From CAIZWU01 sp942492905 (GTDB lineage: Bacteria; Verrucomicrobiota; Verrucomicrobiia; Verrucomicrobiales; V1-33): 64,000 bases of DNA. Position numbers and translations under genes: made by a program. The notes below the pieces were generated by a model, which saw only the letters and a list, made by a program, of their open reading frames with translations, had not been told where the DNA came from and did no database searches. Of this stretch, positions 33,966 to 42,694 are shown in pieces (positions within the stretch are counted from its first letter, which is position 1; the number at the start of each line of letters is the position of its first letter). The DNA lies in assembly GCA_942492905.1 (NCBI GenBank), contig OW818657.1:4402001-4466000 (forward strand), read 5' to 3'.

Positions 33966-36900
33966 GTCAGGATTTCCTGCAGGCGGTCCCGGTCCACCCG
34001 GATCACCCAGTTCTCAATCCCCGTGATGGTATCCCGCTCCCACGTCCGCTCCACCCGGCATTGCACGATGGTATCGGCATGCGCCGCCATCGTCGGCAGG
34101 CGGTCCTCCGGAAAGGCCATGATCAGCTGCAGCCCAAAGTTCCGCGCCAAGGCCAGACAATCGTCAATCCGGTCCCCGGACAATTTCGAAAAAGCCTCAT
34201 CCATCACCACCAGCCCCAGATTGACCTGCGGTGAGCGCTGCCCCTGATCATAGACCCGCCGGAAGGCCGCGAGGGTCGCCACAAAAAACGGCGCCTGATT
34301 TTCCCCGCCGCTTTGCTTCTTCGCGATCTTGTCCAGATCCGCCGCGGCCTCGTCTCCCCGGCCGGCGTGGTGCGCCATCATCCGCCAGTGATGATAGTAG
34401 CGGTAATCCAGCGCCCGTTGCGCCCTCGTATCCCCGCCCTGCTCCGCCGCCTCGATCGCCGCCATCAGCTCCGCCTTGGCGCGTTCGATTTCCTCACTGG
34501 CCGCCGCATTGAAAAGTCCCATGTCCTCGCCGGAAGGAAGCCCCTTGTCCACCAGCGCCCAGATCGCGGTATGCGAACGGTCGGTGGTGCTGCGGATTTG
34601 ATAGCGCCATCCGCCGATCTCACAATCCATCGCCCGGTTCAGCTCCCGTTTGGTCCGCTCCGCCTCCGCCAGTTTTTCGCGGATCACATCCAGCACCTGA
34701 TGCTGCAGCCGTTCCTCCCATTCCCGCCGGGCCTTTTCCGCCTCCTCCCGGAACCGGGGCAGCTCCTGCTCCTCCAACTCCCGGCGGCGCTGGTCATAAC
34801 GATCGTTGGAGGCATCCCCGATATCAAAAGCATCCCCCAGTTCCGGATGCGCCTCCAGCATGGCCCGCCGCTCCTCATCCCGCCGCCGCTGATGTCCCTC
34901 CGCCTCCGCCAGCCGCTGCCGGGCCAGCTCTGCGGCCTGGTCCATCCGTTGCCGCCACGTGCCCGGCTGCGCCAATGCGGCCTCCAGGCGGGCTGTCACC
35001 TCGGATTCCGATACCCCGGTCACCCGGACGCGGGATTCCTGACAAGTAATCATCAGCGATTTTTCCTGCTCCCGCAGCGTGCCCAGGGCATCGGTCAGCC
35101 CCCGCATTTCCTGCTCCGCCCGCGTCACCCGCTCATCCAGCCGGGCCGCCCGTTCCACCAGTCCGTTCCCCTCGTTTTGCAGCTGCCGCATCCGGCTCAC
35201 GGCCGCTTCCCGTTCCGGGGTCGCCAACAGTTTGAGGGTTTCCTCCAACATGTCCACCTCCCGCTCGGCTTCGGCCAGCCGGCGTAGGTCATTGCTGCCC
35301 GGGGGCACCGCAAAATCGTTCAACTGCCAATCCCGGCCTTTGTGCAGCCAGGCATTCCAGTCCTCCCGCCGCCGCCGCTGGGTGGTCAAATCCGTGACCA
35401 GTTCCTCCAGTTCCACTTCCCGGGTTTCACGCAGACGCCGCAGCCCATTCTCGCCCAAGGTCAGTTCCTTCGCGGGGACGAGGCGCTCCCGGCGCGGCGG
35501 ATCCTTCAGCCATCCATCTGCCGACAAGGCCCGCGGAAACCGGTCCAGATCCCTGACATGTTTTACCGGCATCACATTTCCCAGGCGCACATCCAGCCAA
35601 GCCGAGGCACCCGGATGCGCTGTTTCCAAAAACTGCCGCAGGGAACCCTGCCCGGCCCCCGTGGTGAGGCCCGCCAATTCGTCAGGATGCAGCAGCGGCT
35701 CCTCCGGACTGGCCACCCGCTGCGCCGTCTCCCACGCCGCCGCAAAATCCTCGGGCAGAATCGCTTGCCGGTCCTGGGCCAGCAGCGACTCCAGCAACGG
35801 CCACCACTTTTCGCCCGCACCCGTCACCTCGACCACCCGCCCCAACGCCACGGCCCGCTGCCCCTTGGCCCGCAGAGCGTCCAGCAGCGGCGAGGCCGCC
35901 GCCCGGCCTTCCCGGTAGTGAGCCAGATCATCACTCAATTGTTTTTCCCGGGCTTCCAGGGTCCTGATGGATCCGGTCAATACCCTGACTTCCTCCGCGC
36001 CCTGCCCCAGCAGCCCATCAGCCGTCCGTGCCAGCCTGGAGGAAGCGTCCAGCGCAGCCCCGGTATCGGTCCCCCGCAAAACCGTCAAATCCGGTTCCGC
36101 CTCCGCCGGATAGGCCACCCCGAGGTTCTCCCCATGCCGCAGCCACTGCTGCCAGTACTGGGTGCGGCCATGCAGGAAATCCCGGGCGTTCTGGTGCAGC
36201 GTCCGCAGTTGTTTCAGATCCGTCCGCGCGCCGGCCAGTTTCTGTTTGGTCTCATCAAGCCGGGAAGCCGCATCGTCCTTGAACACCTCCCGCTGCACCT
36301 CTTCCAGCAAGCCCTGCAACGCATTCCGCTCCACAATGGCAGCCTCTTTCGCCTCCAGGTTGGCGGCATGATCGGATTGCAGTTTTTCCAGCTTCTCCTC
36401 CCGCACCCGCACGCCATCGGCCACCTCCGCGTGGGCCAGCGCCTCCCGCAGATACGACCACAGCCCGGAGTCCTTGCGGGCCTGCTGCTCCATCCCATGG
36501 TGCACCGCGATCTTTGTCAGGCGCTCCAATTGCCCGCTCATTTTCTCGAGCCGTTCCTGGGCCCGGCGGTGCGCATCCACACTGGCCTTCACCGCCTTCA
36601 CATCCGGCAGCGATGGTTCCAACAAAAAGTCCCGGATGAACTTCTCAAAGTTCTCCACTGGCTGGAACGCCATCGCGCTCGGCAGCGTCTTGTTCATCTC
36701 CGTCCTCCCAAACCCGAGGTGCGCCCGCAGCGCCATCTCATCCAGATAAGTTGCCTGACGGTCCCAGATCTCGGCCCCGATATCGCGCTTCCACCGCACC
36801 CGGAATTCGTCTTCCGGCAAAAAAGCCACCGTTCCCCCATCCCCGCCGCCACTGGTCAGGAAATCCTCTTCCTCCACCCGCCGCGGCACACAGAACCAAG

Positions 36901-37297
36901 CGGTCTTCGGTTTGGCGGTCGGGCTGTCATACTCAATCCGCGCCCCCCAGGTCTCGCGCCTCACCGATCCATCCGCCGCCTCCGGCCAGGCAAATTCCAG
37001 CCCGGCCAGGGTTACCCCGGACGGCCTTAAATAACGTTCCTGCCCGTCCCGTCCCACCGTGTTGGTATCGCACAAACAATAGCCCCGCAGCGTCCGGCCA
37101 CTGCCCGCTCCCGCCGCCGCTTTGTTGAACCGGCTGGTCTGCTCCCCCAGCATCACAAACTGGATCAAATCCAACAAGGCACTCTTTCCAGACCCATTTG
37201 CTCCCGTGATCAGGGTCAGTCCCCGCACATCGATGAACTGCCGGTATCCATACCAGTTCACGGCTAAAATTCGGCTGAGCGTGGCGCGGGGAGTCAT
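33962..37297 (-). CDS. jetC: JetC-like SMC-family ATPase
   Basis: The ATG at 37297 (MTPRATLSRILAVNWYGY) gives 1111 residues; the longer frame adds 27 residues unlike SMC N-termini. Walker A is ITGANGSGKSALLD (residues 32-39 core). Long coiled coils flank a central hinge-like globular region (GAGEKWWPLLESLLAQDRQA...RLGNVMPV). The C-terminal head has signature motif KKQSGGENQAPF near residue 995 and Walker B LGLVVMDEAFSKLSGDR near 1030. The head and size match JetC/MksB ATPases. A 160-base gap with a GC-rich hairpin separates it from the upstream FtsK-like gene, whereas JetD overlaps its stop. JetC normally works with JetA and JetB, which are absent here. Confidence 0.88.
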   Translation of the reverse strand: MTPRATLSRILAVNWYGYRQFIDVRGLTLITGANGSGKSALLDLIQFVMLGEQTSRFNKAAAGAGSGRTLRGYCLCDTNTVGRDGQERYLRPSGVTLAGLEFAWPEAADGSVRRETWGARIEYDSPTAKPKTAWFCVPRRVEEEDFLTSGGGDGGTVAFLPEDEFRVRWKRDIGAEIWDRQATYLDEMALRAHLGFGRTEMNKTLPSAMAFQPVENFEKFIRDFLLEPSLPDVKAVKASVDAHRRAQERLEKMSGQLERLTKIAVHHGMEQQARKDSGLWSYLREALAHAEVADGVRVREEKLEKLQSDHAANLEAKEAAIVERNALQGLLEEVQREVFKDDAASRLDETKQKLAGARTDLKQLRTLHQNARDFLHGRTQYWQQWLRHGENLGVAYPAEAEPDLTVLRGTDTGAALDASSRLARTADGLLGQGAEEVRVLTGSIRTLEAREKQLSDDLAHYREGRAAASPLLDALRAKGQRAVALGRVVEVTGAGEKWWPLLESLLAQDRQAILPEDFAAAWETAQRVASPEEPLLHPDELAGLTTGAGQGSLRQFLETAHPGASAWLDVRLGNVMPVKHVRDLDRFPRALSADGWLKDPPRRERLVPAKELTLGENGLRRLRETREVELEELVTDLTTQRRRREDWNAWLHKGRDWQLNDFAVPPGSNDLRRLAEAEREVDMLEETLKLLATPEREAAVSRMRQLQNEGNGLVERAARLDERVTRAEQEMRGLTDALGTLREQEKSLMITCQESRVRVTGVSESEVTARLEAALAQPGTWRQRMDQAAELARQRLAEAEGHQRRRDEERRAMLEAHPELGDAFDIGDASNDRYDQRRRELEEQELPRFREEAEKARREWEERLQHQVLDVIREKLAEAERTKRELNRAMDCEIGGWRYQIRSTTDRSHTAIWALVDKGLPSGEDMGLFNAAASEEIERAKAELMAAIEAAEQGGDTRAQRALDYRYYHHWRMMAHHAGRGDEAAADLDKIAKKQSGGENQAPFFVATLAAFRRVYDQGQRSPQVNLGLVVMDEAFSKLSGDRIDDCLALARNFGLQLIMAFPEDRLPTMAAHADTIVQCRVERTWERDTITGIENWVIRVDRDRLQEILT

Positions 37298-37400
37298 GTT
37301 GTCCTCCTTCTTCGCTGGGTTCCCATTCATCGGCAAGGCCAGAGGCAAAAACGTGGTTCCAGGGTCATTCCATCCCATGAGTCAGTCCACGGATCACGGG

Positions 37401-37438
37401 CCGGCAGGGCATTTTCAGCCCTGCCTGCCGGGATCGTG
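37401..37438 (-). terminator. GC-rich hairpin between the FtsK-like gene and the SMC-like gene
   Basis: CCGGCAGG (37401-37408) pairs perfectly with CCTGCCGG (37424-37431), and CACG (37395-37398) with CGTG (37435-37438) can extend it across an internal loop. An alternative inner pairing is CAGGGC with GCCCTG. It sits in the 160-base gap just after the FtsK-like stop codon (37458) on the minus strand. No T run follows, so strong intrinsic termination is not certain; it could also be a processing site or a protein-binding palindrome. Confidence 0.5.
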
Positions 37439-37457
37439 AAACCGGACCCGTCCAATT

Positions 37458-40400
37458 TCAAAGAGCGGCCACCGCAGGATGGCGCGCCGCCAGGGTCCCG
37501 GCCGTTTTCTCCAGCCAGGCCTGATCCGGGGCAGCATAAGGGCGGAACGTTTCGAGGGTACCGTCGTGCTCGTTGTAGAAGAGCGCCCGGTGCAGGCCCA
37601 GATTTCCAGCGGCCGGCGAGTCGATCAGGCTGGCGGAATCGTTGGCGCTCATCTGGAAAACAACCCGCATTTCGAATTCCGTCAGGGCCTTGCGGCTGAT
37701 GCTGCGGTTGACGTTGTTGAAGGTATCGAGGGAGACCAGCAGATGGATGCCATGGCTGCTGCCTTCGGTGATCAGTTCATTGAACTGCGCCCCGGGACTG
37801 GCGGTGCTCTCGCTGTCCATGGAGAAGCTGAAATCGTCCTCCTGCCGGAGCTTCTTGAAGCGGTGCAATCCGTGAATGAAGACGTAGGTCGTGGGCGCGG
37901 CCTGACTGCCATCCACCGCCCGGGCTTTGAGATCCTCACTGAGCGTGCCGATGGCCGCCGCGGCCTCGTTGGGCCGGACCAGGGACAGACCTGGCACCGC
38001 CACCGCAAGTTGATCGATAAACTCCGCCTCGGGCGTGCCGGGCGTGGCGCTGTGGAAGAAGACAAACCGGGCGCTGCCGGCGGGATACTGCGCGGAGAGT
38101 GCCAGCAGGGAAAGGCCCAGCATGGTGAGGGATGCTTCCTCCCGCTGGCCCACCACCAACAGGTGTTGGCCACTCTGGCGGTGGAAGACGGCTTCGGTCG
38201 GCCCCTTGATCGCATTGGGAGCGCCCAGCCAGCAGCGGCCCGCCGCCGGAGCAGTGGGAGGCGCGGCATCCAGCACCTTGCGCAGCAAGGCATTGCCGAG
38301 CAGGTCGGCCGGGGCGTTGCCCTCGAAGACGATTGGCGCCATCTGGGCCTTGTCGGACTTCACCGCCAATTCGTGGATTTGATCCAACAGGCGGTCGCGC
38401 TCGTCATCCGGCAGCCACACCACCTGGAAGGGACTGTTCCCTTCCACTGAACCGGCGGCGTCGTTGTAGATCCCTTCCCCGGGACGGGAGAGGAGGCGCG
38501 GGGCGGCATTGTTGTCGTCCATGATCAGATAGGCATCGGCCTCGTTGCACTGCAGGGCGACGCGGATGCTCATCTGGCCGAGGGTGGCCCGGGCCAGCGA
38601 GTAGGCCCCGCCGAGGGTTTGCGAACCCAGCAGGACGTGAATCCCGAAGGCCCGGCCCTGACGGACAATCCGGTCCAGCAGCAGCGAGGCCGTCTGGGCG
38701 ATGGGATCGTCATCGACAAAGAACTCCTGGAATTCATCAATGATCAGCAGGGTGCGCGGCATCGGTTCGGTGGCGCCACTGCGCTGATACCCTGCCAGGT
38801 CCTGCACGTTGAGCTGACGGAAGCGGTCGCCGCGGCGTTTCAATTCCTCATCCAACCGGTGCAGCACGCTGAGGGCGAACTCACGGTCACTCTCAATTGC
38901 GACCACCCGGGCATGCGGCAGCTTTTTGTTGGCGTAGCATTTGAATTCCACGCCCTTCTTGAAGTCGATCAGATAGAACTCGACCTGATCCGGGCTGCAG
39001 GTCAGCGCCAGATTGGTGATGATCACATGGAAGAGGGTGGATTTCCCCGACCCGGTTTTCCCGGCGAAGAGCGCGTGCTGGCGGGTGCCCTTGCCGATGG
39101 CCAGCATCTGGTGTTTGACCGCGCCGGTCCGGCCGATCGCGATGCGGAGTTCGTTGGTGGTGTCTCCCTTCCAATAGTCCTCCGGCCCTGGCGAAATCTG
39201 GGAGAAGGGCACTTCCACGCGGCCCGAATCGATACTGGCCTTGCCAATGCGGTGCAGCAGGGCCAAAGCCTGCTCGGCGGGCGGCGGCGATTCCGGGGTG
39301 AGGGTCAGCCCGGACATTTTGAGCCCCCGCAGTTCCCAGGCCTTGTTCACATAACGCAGCGCCACCCGGTTGGGGCCGGTATCGTTGCTGGTAAACCCAT
39401 CCGGCTGGGGCGCCCGGAGGTCGGTGTGCATCAGCGTGAACACCCCGCAACGCGGACCACTGGAAACGATGCTTTCCAACCGCTTCACCGCAGACTCGCT
39501 GAAGTTGGCCGGGAAGTCGGCGATGACGAGGAAATGGTATTTCTCAGCGACCACTCCAGCCTGGTTGTTGTACTCCGTGATGCTTTCAAACTCGTTGCGC
39601 AGATACATCTGGATAACCTTCTCGATGTGGCCACTGAGGATGCCGAGGCGTTCCTCGATCTGCTCCCGCTGGGTCCAGATGCGGTGGTTGATCAGGCTGT
39701 CCTCATAGTCCGAGAGGTGCATCAATCCGCCAAAGTTTTGCCCCAGCCCGACCGGATCGATAATGTTGAAGGAGGCCTTCCCCGGTCGGCTGGCGGCCAG
39801 CAGGCGGAGGATGATGTTGTTGAGCACTTCGGCGACCGGCCCCTGGGCGGCTCCTTCCGATTGCAGAAGCAGCGATCCCTGCGCCGGAAAGGAGAGGGTC
39901 AGTGGAAGGTCGAAAGTGGCGGGCCCGGGAATCACAAACCGGGCGGTGTGAGGACGGGATCCCGCATGGGCCGCCAGATCCACGGCCATGTGCGCGAAAG
40001 GCAAGGCGACTGGAGCCGCGACGGGTGGCGTCCACGTGTCGGCGGTCAACTGCGGCCACGCGGGAGCCAGTGGTTCGGCGGCCGCACGGATGGTGGCCAG
40101 TTCTTCGAGGACCGGCGGCACGGTTTTCCGCCAGGTGGATTCGAGAGCTTCCCAGCGGACGGCGTCGGCCGCAGTGAGTTCTGCGGTTTCGGCGGCGTGT
40201 TTCGCATTCAGGGCCTCGCGGCGGGCATTGAATTTCGCCTCACATTCCCCGCTTTCGGCGCTGTGGGCCGTTTCGAGGACGCGGCGTTTGGCATCCACGA
40301 TCGCTTCATTGCGCGCCACCAGACGGGGGACCTGGGCTTTGATTTTCTGCTGCGCGGCGGCGGCAAAATCGGTATCCACCGTGGCCACTCCACCCCACTT

Positions 40401-41372
40401 GGACTGGATCTCCTCGGCGACGCGTTCCTGCTCTACTTTGAGCCGGGCGTGCTCGGACTCCACCGCTTCCTTCGCTTCCTTCTGGAGCCGCGCACAAGTC
40501 GCCGCGGCTTGCTGAATCCCGTCCGCAATTTCCTTGGCGGCAGGCCGGGCGCTCTTCATGGCCGGGAGATAAACGGCCGCGACCGCCACCAAAGCCGCGA
40601 GGGCCACCGCTCCGGCGAGGCGGGCATTCTCCCCGGCAAAGCCGAGGGATCCCGCGAAAAGCACCGCGCCGATCACAATCAGAATCACCAGCACCGCCGG
40701 AGTCAGGATACTGAAGAAACGGGGCACCGGACGCTGCCGGTAAGCGGTGAGTTGTTCGGTCAGGAGGGGCAATTGCTGCTCCACTCCGGCGAGGGCGGCA
40801 TCGGAATCCAGGACGGGGCTGGCAGCGGCGACCGGCCCCGGGGCGGCCAGCATCTGACGGAAACCCGCGCTGCCATTGAACGCTTGGTGTGCCCGGCGGC
40901 GCAGGCGTTCCAGCATCAGCTCCGCCGCACCCAGACGGGCCTGGCGGGCGGTGTATTGCTCCAGCACCTGCCCGGCCTGACCGGTCAGGGCGCGCTCCTT
41001 GGAAAGTTTCTGCCGCTGGAGTCCCCCCAGCCATTGCGCCCGGGCGGCCTCGATCCGGCGCGGCATGTCCCGCTGGCTGTTGCGTTCCGCTTTCTCAATC
41101 CGGAACATGCGCTGCTCATGATGGCGGCGGGTATGATCCCAACGGCCCAGCCAGGTGGCATCGATGGCCCCGGCTTCCTTGGCAAACTGCTGGTCAAAAG
41201 CGGCCACCGCTTCCCCCTGACGCCGCTCCAGAGTGAGCCGGCGGGTGCGGGCTTCCTTCAGGAGGACTTCCTCCCCGGCGGCAAGTTCGGACAGGGTGCC
41301 GCCGAGACGCTCAAGGAGGCTGGTGGTGTGGGCGACGGTCAGGTCCACCGGTGAAGAGTTATTCGCAGTCAT
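37458..41372 (-). CDS. FtsK/SpoIIIE (EssC/EccC-like) membrane ATPase
   Basis: The ATG at 41372 (MTANNSSPVDLTVAHTTSLL) overlaps the end of the 68-residue gene by 14 bases and gives 1304 residues. Residues 1-215 are coiled coil; two transmembrane helices lie near 219-275 (LTPAVLVILIVIGAVLFAG, LAGAVALAALVAVAAVYL); a second coiled coil reaches about 430. Three RecA-like modules follow. The first is degenerate (LLLQSEGAAQGP, YHFLVIADFP). The second is canonical with Walker A GKTGSGKST (771-779) and Walker B LLIIDEFQEFF (~880). The third is degenerate (HLLVVGQREEAS, TYVFIHGLHRF). This layout recalls EccC/EssC of type VII secretion. WXG100-like genes upstream in the same operon support a secretion role; DNA translocation is the alternative. 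Confidence 0.85.
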   Translation of the reverse strand: MTANNSSPVDLTVAHTTSLLERLGGTLSELAAGEEVLLKEARTRRLTLERRQGEAVAAFDQQFAKEAGAIDATWLGRWDHTRRHHEQRMFRIEKAERNSQRDMPRRIEAARAQWLGGLQRQKLSKERALTGQAGQVLEQYTARQARLGAAELMLERLRRRAHQAFNGSAGFRQMLAAPGPVAAASPVLDSDAALAGVEQQLPLLTEQLTAYRQRPVPRFFSILTPAVLVILIVIGAVLFAGSLGFAGENARLAGAVALAALVAVAAVYLPAMKSARPAAKEIADGIQQAAATCARLQKEAKEAVESEHARLKVEQERVAEEIQSKWGGVATVDTDFAAAAQQKIKAQVPRLVARNEAIVDAKRRVLETAHSAESGECEAKFNARREALNAKHAAETAELTAADAVRWEALESTWRKTVPPVLEELATIRAAAEPLAPAWPQLTADTWTPPVAAPVALPFAHMAVDLAAHAGSRPHTARFVIPGPATFDLPLTLSFPAQGSLLLQSEGAAQGPVAEVLNNIILRLLAASRPGKASFNIIDPVGLGQNFGGLMHLSDYEDSLINHRIWTQREQIEERLGILSGHIEKVIQMYLRNEFESITEYNNQAGVVAEKYHFLVIADFPANFSESAVKRLESIVSSGPRCGVFTLMHTDLRAPQPDGFTSNDTGPNRVALRYVNKAWELRGLKMSGLTLTPESPPPAEQALALLHRIGKASIDSGRVEVPFSQISPGPEDYWKGDTTNELRIAIGRTGAVKHQMLAIGKGTRQHALFAGKTGSGKSTLFHVIITNLALTCSPDQVEFYLIDFKKGVEFKCYANKKLPHARVVAIESDREFALSVLHRLDEELKRRGDRFRQLNVQDLAGYQRSGATEPMPRTLLIIDEFQEFFVDDDPIAQTASLLLDRIVRQGRAFGIHVLLGSQTLGGAYSLARATLGQMSIRVALQCNEADAYLIMDDNNAAPRLLSRPGEGIYNDAAGSVEGNSPFQVVWLPDDERDRLLDQIHELAVKSDKAQMAPIVFEGNAPADLLGNALLRKVLDAAPPTAPAAGRCWLGAPNAIKGPTEAVFHRQSGQHLLVVGQREEASLTMLGLSLLALSAQYPAGSARFVFFHSATPGTPEAEFIDQLAVAVPGLSLVRPNEAAAAIGTLSEDLKARAVDGSQAAPTTYVFIHGLHRFKKLRQEDDFSFSMDSESTASPGAQFNELITEGSSHGIHLLVSLDTFNNVNRSISRKALTEFEMRVVFQMSANDSASLIDSPAAGNLGLHRALFYNEHDGTLETFRPYAAPDQAWLEKTAGTLAARHPAVAAL

Positions 41373-41565
41373 TTTTGATTTTTCGGAGCAGTATTTCCAT
41401 GTGGCCCATGGCATCGCGGGCCTGGGAGACCAGTTCCGGCAGAGGTTCGACAAAGGTATGGCCAAATTGCTGGCTTTTCGCATCGCGCCATTGTTCGCGC
41501 GCCCGTTCCCAGGCGATCAGGAGATCGCGGGTGCAGGTTTCCAGATTGGTGGCGGCGGCACTCAT
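41359..41565 (-). CDS. Small WXG100-like helical protein (second copy)
   Basis: 68 residues (MSAAATNLETCTRDLLIAW...). The central WRDAKSQQFGHTF gives W-x-D-x5-F-x3-F, exactly the spacing found in the 90-residue protein at 42098-42370, and the rest is predicted helical. WXG100 proteins are small helical hairpins with a W-x-G turn exported by EssC/EccC ATPases; here the Gly is Asp in both copies. The start overlaps the stop of the 176-residue gene (ATGA at 41562-41565), and its 3' end overlaps the ATPase start. The assignment rests on motif, size and operon context. Confidence 0.65.
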   Translation of the reverse strand: MSAAATNLETCTRDLLIAWERAREQWRDAKSQQFGHTFVEPLPELVSQARDAMGHMEILLRKIKNDCE

Positions 41566-42092
41566 GGTTCGGAGGGAGGGGGTGAGGCTTCGGTGCCGGT
41601 CGGGGCCGACAGGCTGCCGGCCCGGCTTTCGGCATACGCTTCCAGGGTCATCTCAGCCTGGTGCAGCCAGGCGGAGGCTTTGGGCAAATTATGCATCAAA
41701 TGATCCCGGACACTTTCCAGCCGGCGCATATGCGGCCCCAGCGCGGTTTCAATATCCCGGGACCAGCGTTTGGCCATTTTCAGCTTGTCCTGGGCATGGG
41801 CGAGGGCCCGCTCGGCCTTCCGCACCGCTTCCTCGTGACGGGTGCTGCGGTCCACCAGGGCGGACAACCGCGCCGTCATCAGTTCCGCCCGGGCGCGCTC
41901 CAGCACCCGGGTCCATTGCCGGATCTGGCCTTCCCAGTGCACCCGGCAGTCCCCCTGCACCCACTGACGCAGCCGCACCGCCTCCTCCAGCGCCATGTCC
42001 ACCGCGCGCCGGGACTTGGACTGATACACGATAAAGGCGGCCCGCAACGACTCGAGCGCCTCCACCGATTTCACCTGGGCTTGTTCCGCCAT
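41562..42092 (-). CDS. Helical/coiled-coil protein of the WXG100-FtsK operon
   Basis: 176 residues, nearly all predicted helical with heptad-like Leu/Ala spacing (RLRQWVQGDC, VLERARAELMTARL, RKAERALAHAQDKLKMAKRW) and a Pro/Ser-rich C-terminal tail (TGTEASPPPSEP). No signal peptide or membrane helix. I do not recognise a family. It starts 5 bases after the upstream WXG100-like gene and overlaps the next small gene by ATGA, so it is made together with both. It could be a chaperone, an LXG-like substrate scaffold or a structural partner of the ATPase. Confidence 0.7.
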   Translation of the reverse strand: MAEQAQVKSVEALESLRAAFIVYQSKSRRAVDMALEEAVRLRQWVQGDCRVHWEGQIRQWTRVLERARAELMTARLSALVDRSTRHEEAVRKAERALAHAQDKLKMAKRWSRDIETALGPHMRRLESVRDHLMHNLPKASAWLHQAEMTLEAYAESRAGSLSAPTGTEASPPPSEP

Positions 42093-42097
42093 AACTG

Positions 42098-42370
42098 CTA
42101 CCGCTGGTCAAGGTATTCCTCGATCCGGGCTGCCTTGCGCAGCAGGAAGGGGGTATGCTTCTCGGAAACTTCCATGAATTTCTTCAGCGCCTTCATGGTC
42201 ACCACGAAATCCTCGGAAAACTTCTCCTGCTCCTGATCCTGCCACGAGGCGGTCAGGGCGTTGAACCGGGCATGCAGCGCCGCCGCCCGTACCTGCACAT
42301 CGTCATTGAAGCGCTTCAGCTCCTTGGCGAAGCGCCGCACCTCTTCGGGATCCATGATTGCCTGAGCCAT
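42098..42370 (-). CDS. WXG100-like protein (first copy)
   Basis: The ATG at 42370 (MAQAIMDPEEVRRFAKELKRF) gives 90 residues. Two helices flank a SWQDQEQEKFSEDF turn: W-x-D-x5-F-x3-F. The following helix carries small and aliphatic residues ending AARIEEYLDQR, like the C-terminal helix of ESAT-6/WXG100 proteins (about 100 residues, W-x-G turn). The canonical Gly is Asp. It is the first gene of the operon leading to the FtsK/EssC-like ATPase and lies 45 bases after a predicted promoter. A secreted or structural role with the ATPase is likely but unproven. Confidence 0.72.
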   Translation of the reverse strand: MAQAIMDPEEVRRFAKELKRFNDDVQVRAAALHARFNALTASWQDQEQEKFSEDFVVTMKALKKFMEVSEKHTPFLLRKAARIEEYLDQR

Positions 42371-42694
42371 AAAAGAAAAAAGAAGGTTAAATGATGGGTA
42401 AATCAGCCGCACCGGGGGGATCAGTGTAGCGGGCGTGGCGGCAGGTTCAATATTTGAATTCAGCAGAAAGCAAGTCAGGCCGGCCGGAGACGTCTCCGCC
42501 GCGACCCGGTGGACCAGACGCCGTGCCGGGTATGGTTGGATCGTTCCTGATTAAAATATCTTGAATTCCCGGGCTTCATTGCCCGGTCCGGCGGTTTTCC
42601 GCCCTTGGGTTCCCCGCGTGTCCCCTTCCCCCGGCTGGGCAGGCCATGGAGACGTCCGGTTGCCAAGGCACGAATTCTGCGACGGCTTGCGCCC
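42371..42694. other. Divergent intergenic region between the WXG100 operon and the debranching-enzyme gene
   Basis: 324 bases without a supported gene. It holds the minus-strand promoter at 42423-42450 and two small hairpins on the debranching side: CCGGGC/GCCCGG (42569-42586) and GGCGG/CCGCC (42590-42603). The AT-rich run near 42551-42565 (TTAAAATATCTTGAATT) may hold the rightward promoter, but I cannot fix its elements. Confidence 0.6.
42423..42450 (-). promoter_or_regulatory. Predicted promoter of the WXG100-FtsK operon
   Basis: On the minus strand TTGAAC (42450-42445) and TACACT (42428-42423) are spaced by 16 bases, 53 bases before the first ATG (42370). Both hexamers are close to the sigma-70 consensus. 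Confidence 0.5.

Noticed and set aside
32745..37297. Complete Wadjet system
   Set aside because: Only JetC- and JetD-like genes are present; none of the upstream small proteins resembles JetA or JetB in size and motif.
38619..41354. A 911-codon plus-strand open frame opposite the FtsK-like gene
   Set aside because: It is antisense to a protein with intact Walker motifs; His/Gln/Arg-rich low-complexity composition indicates a shadow.
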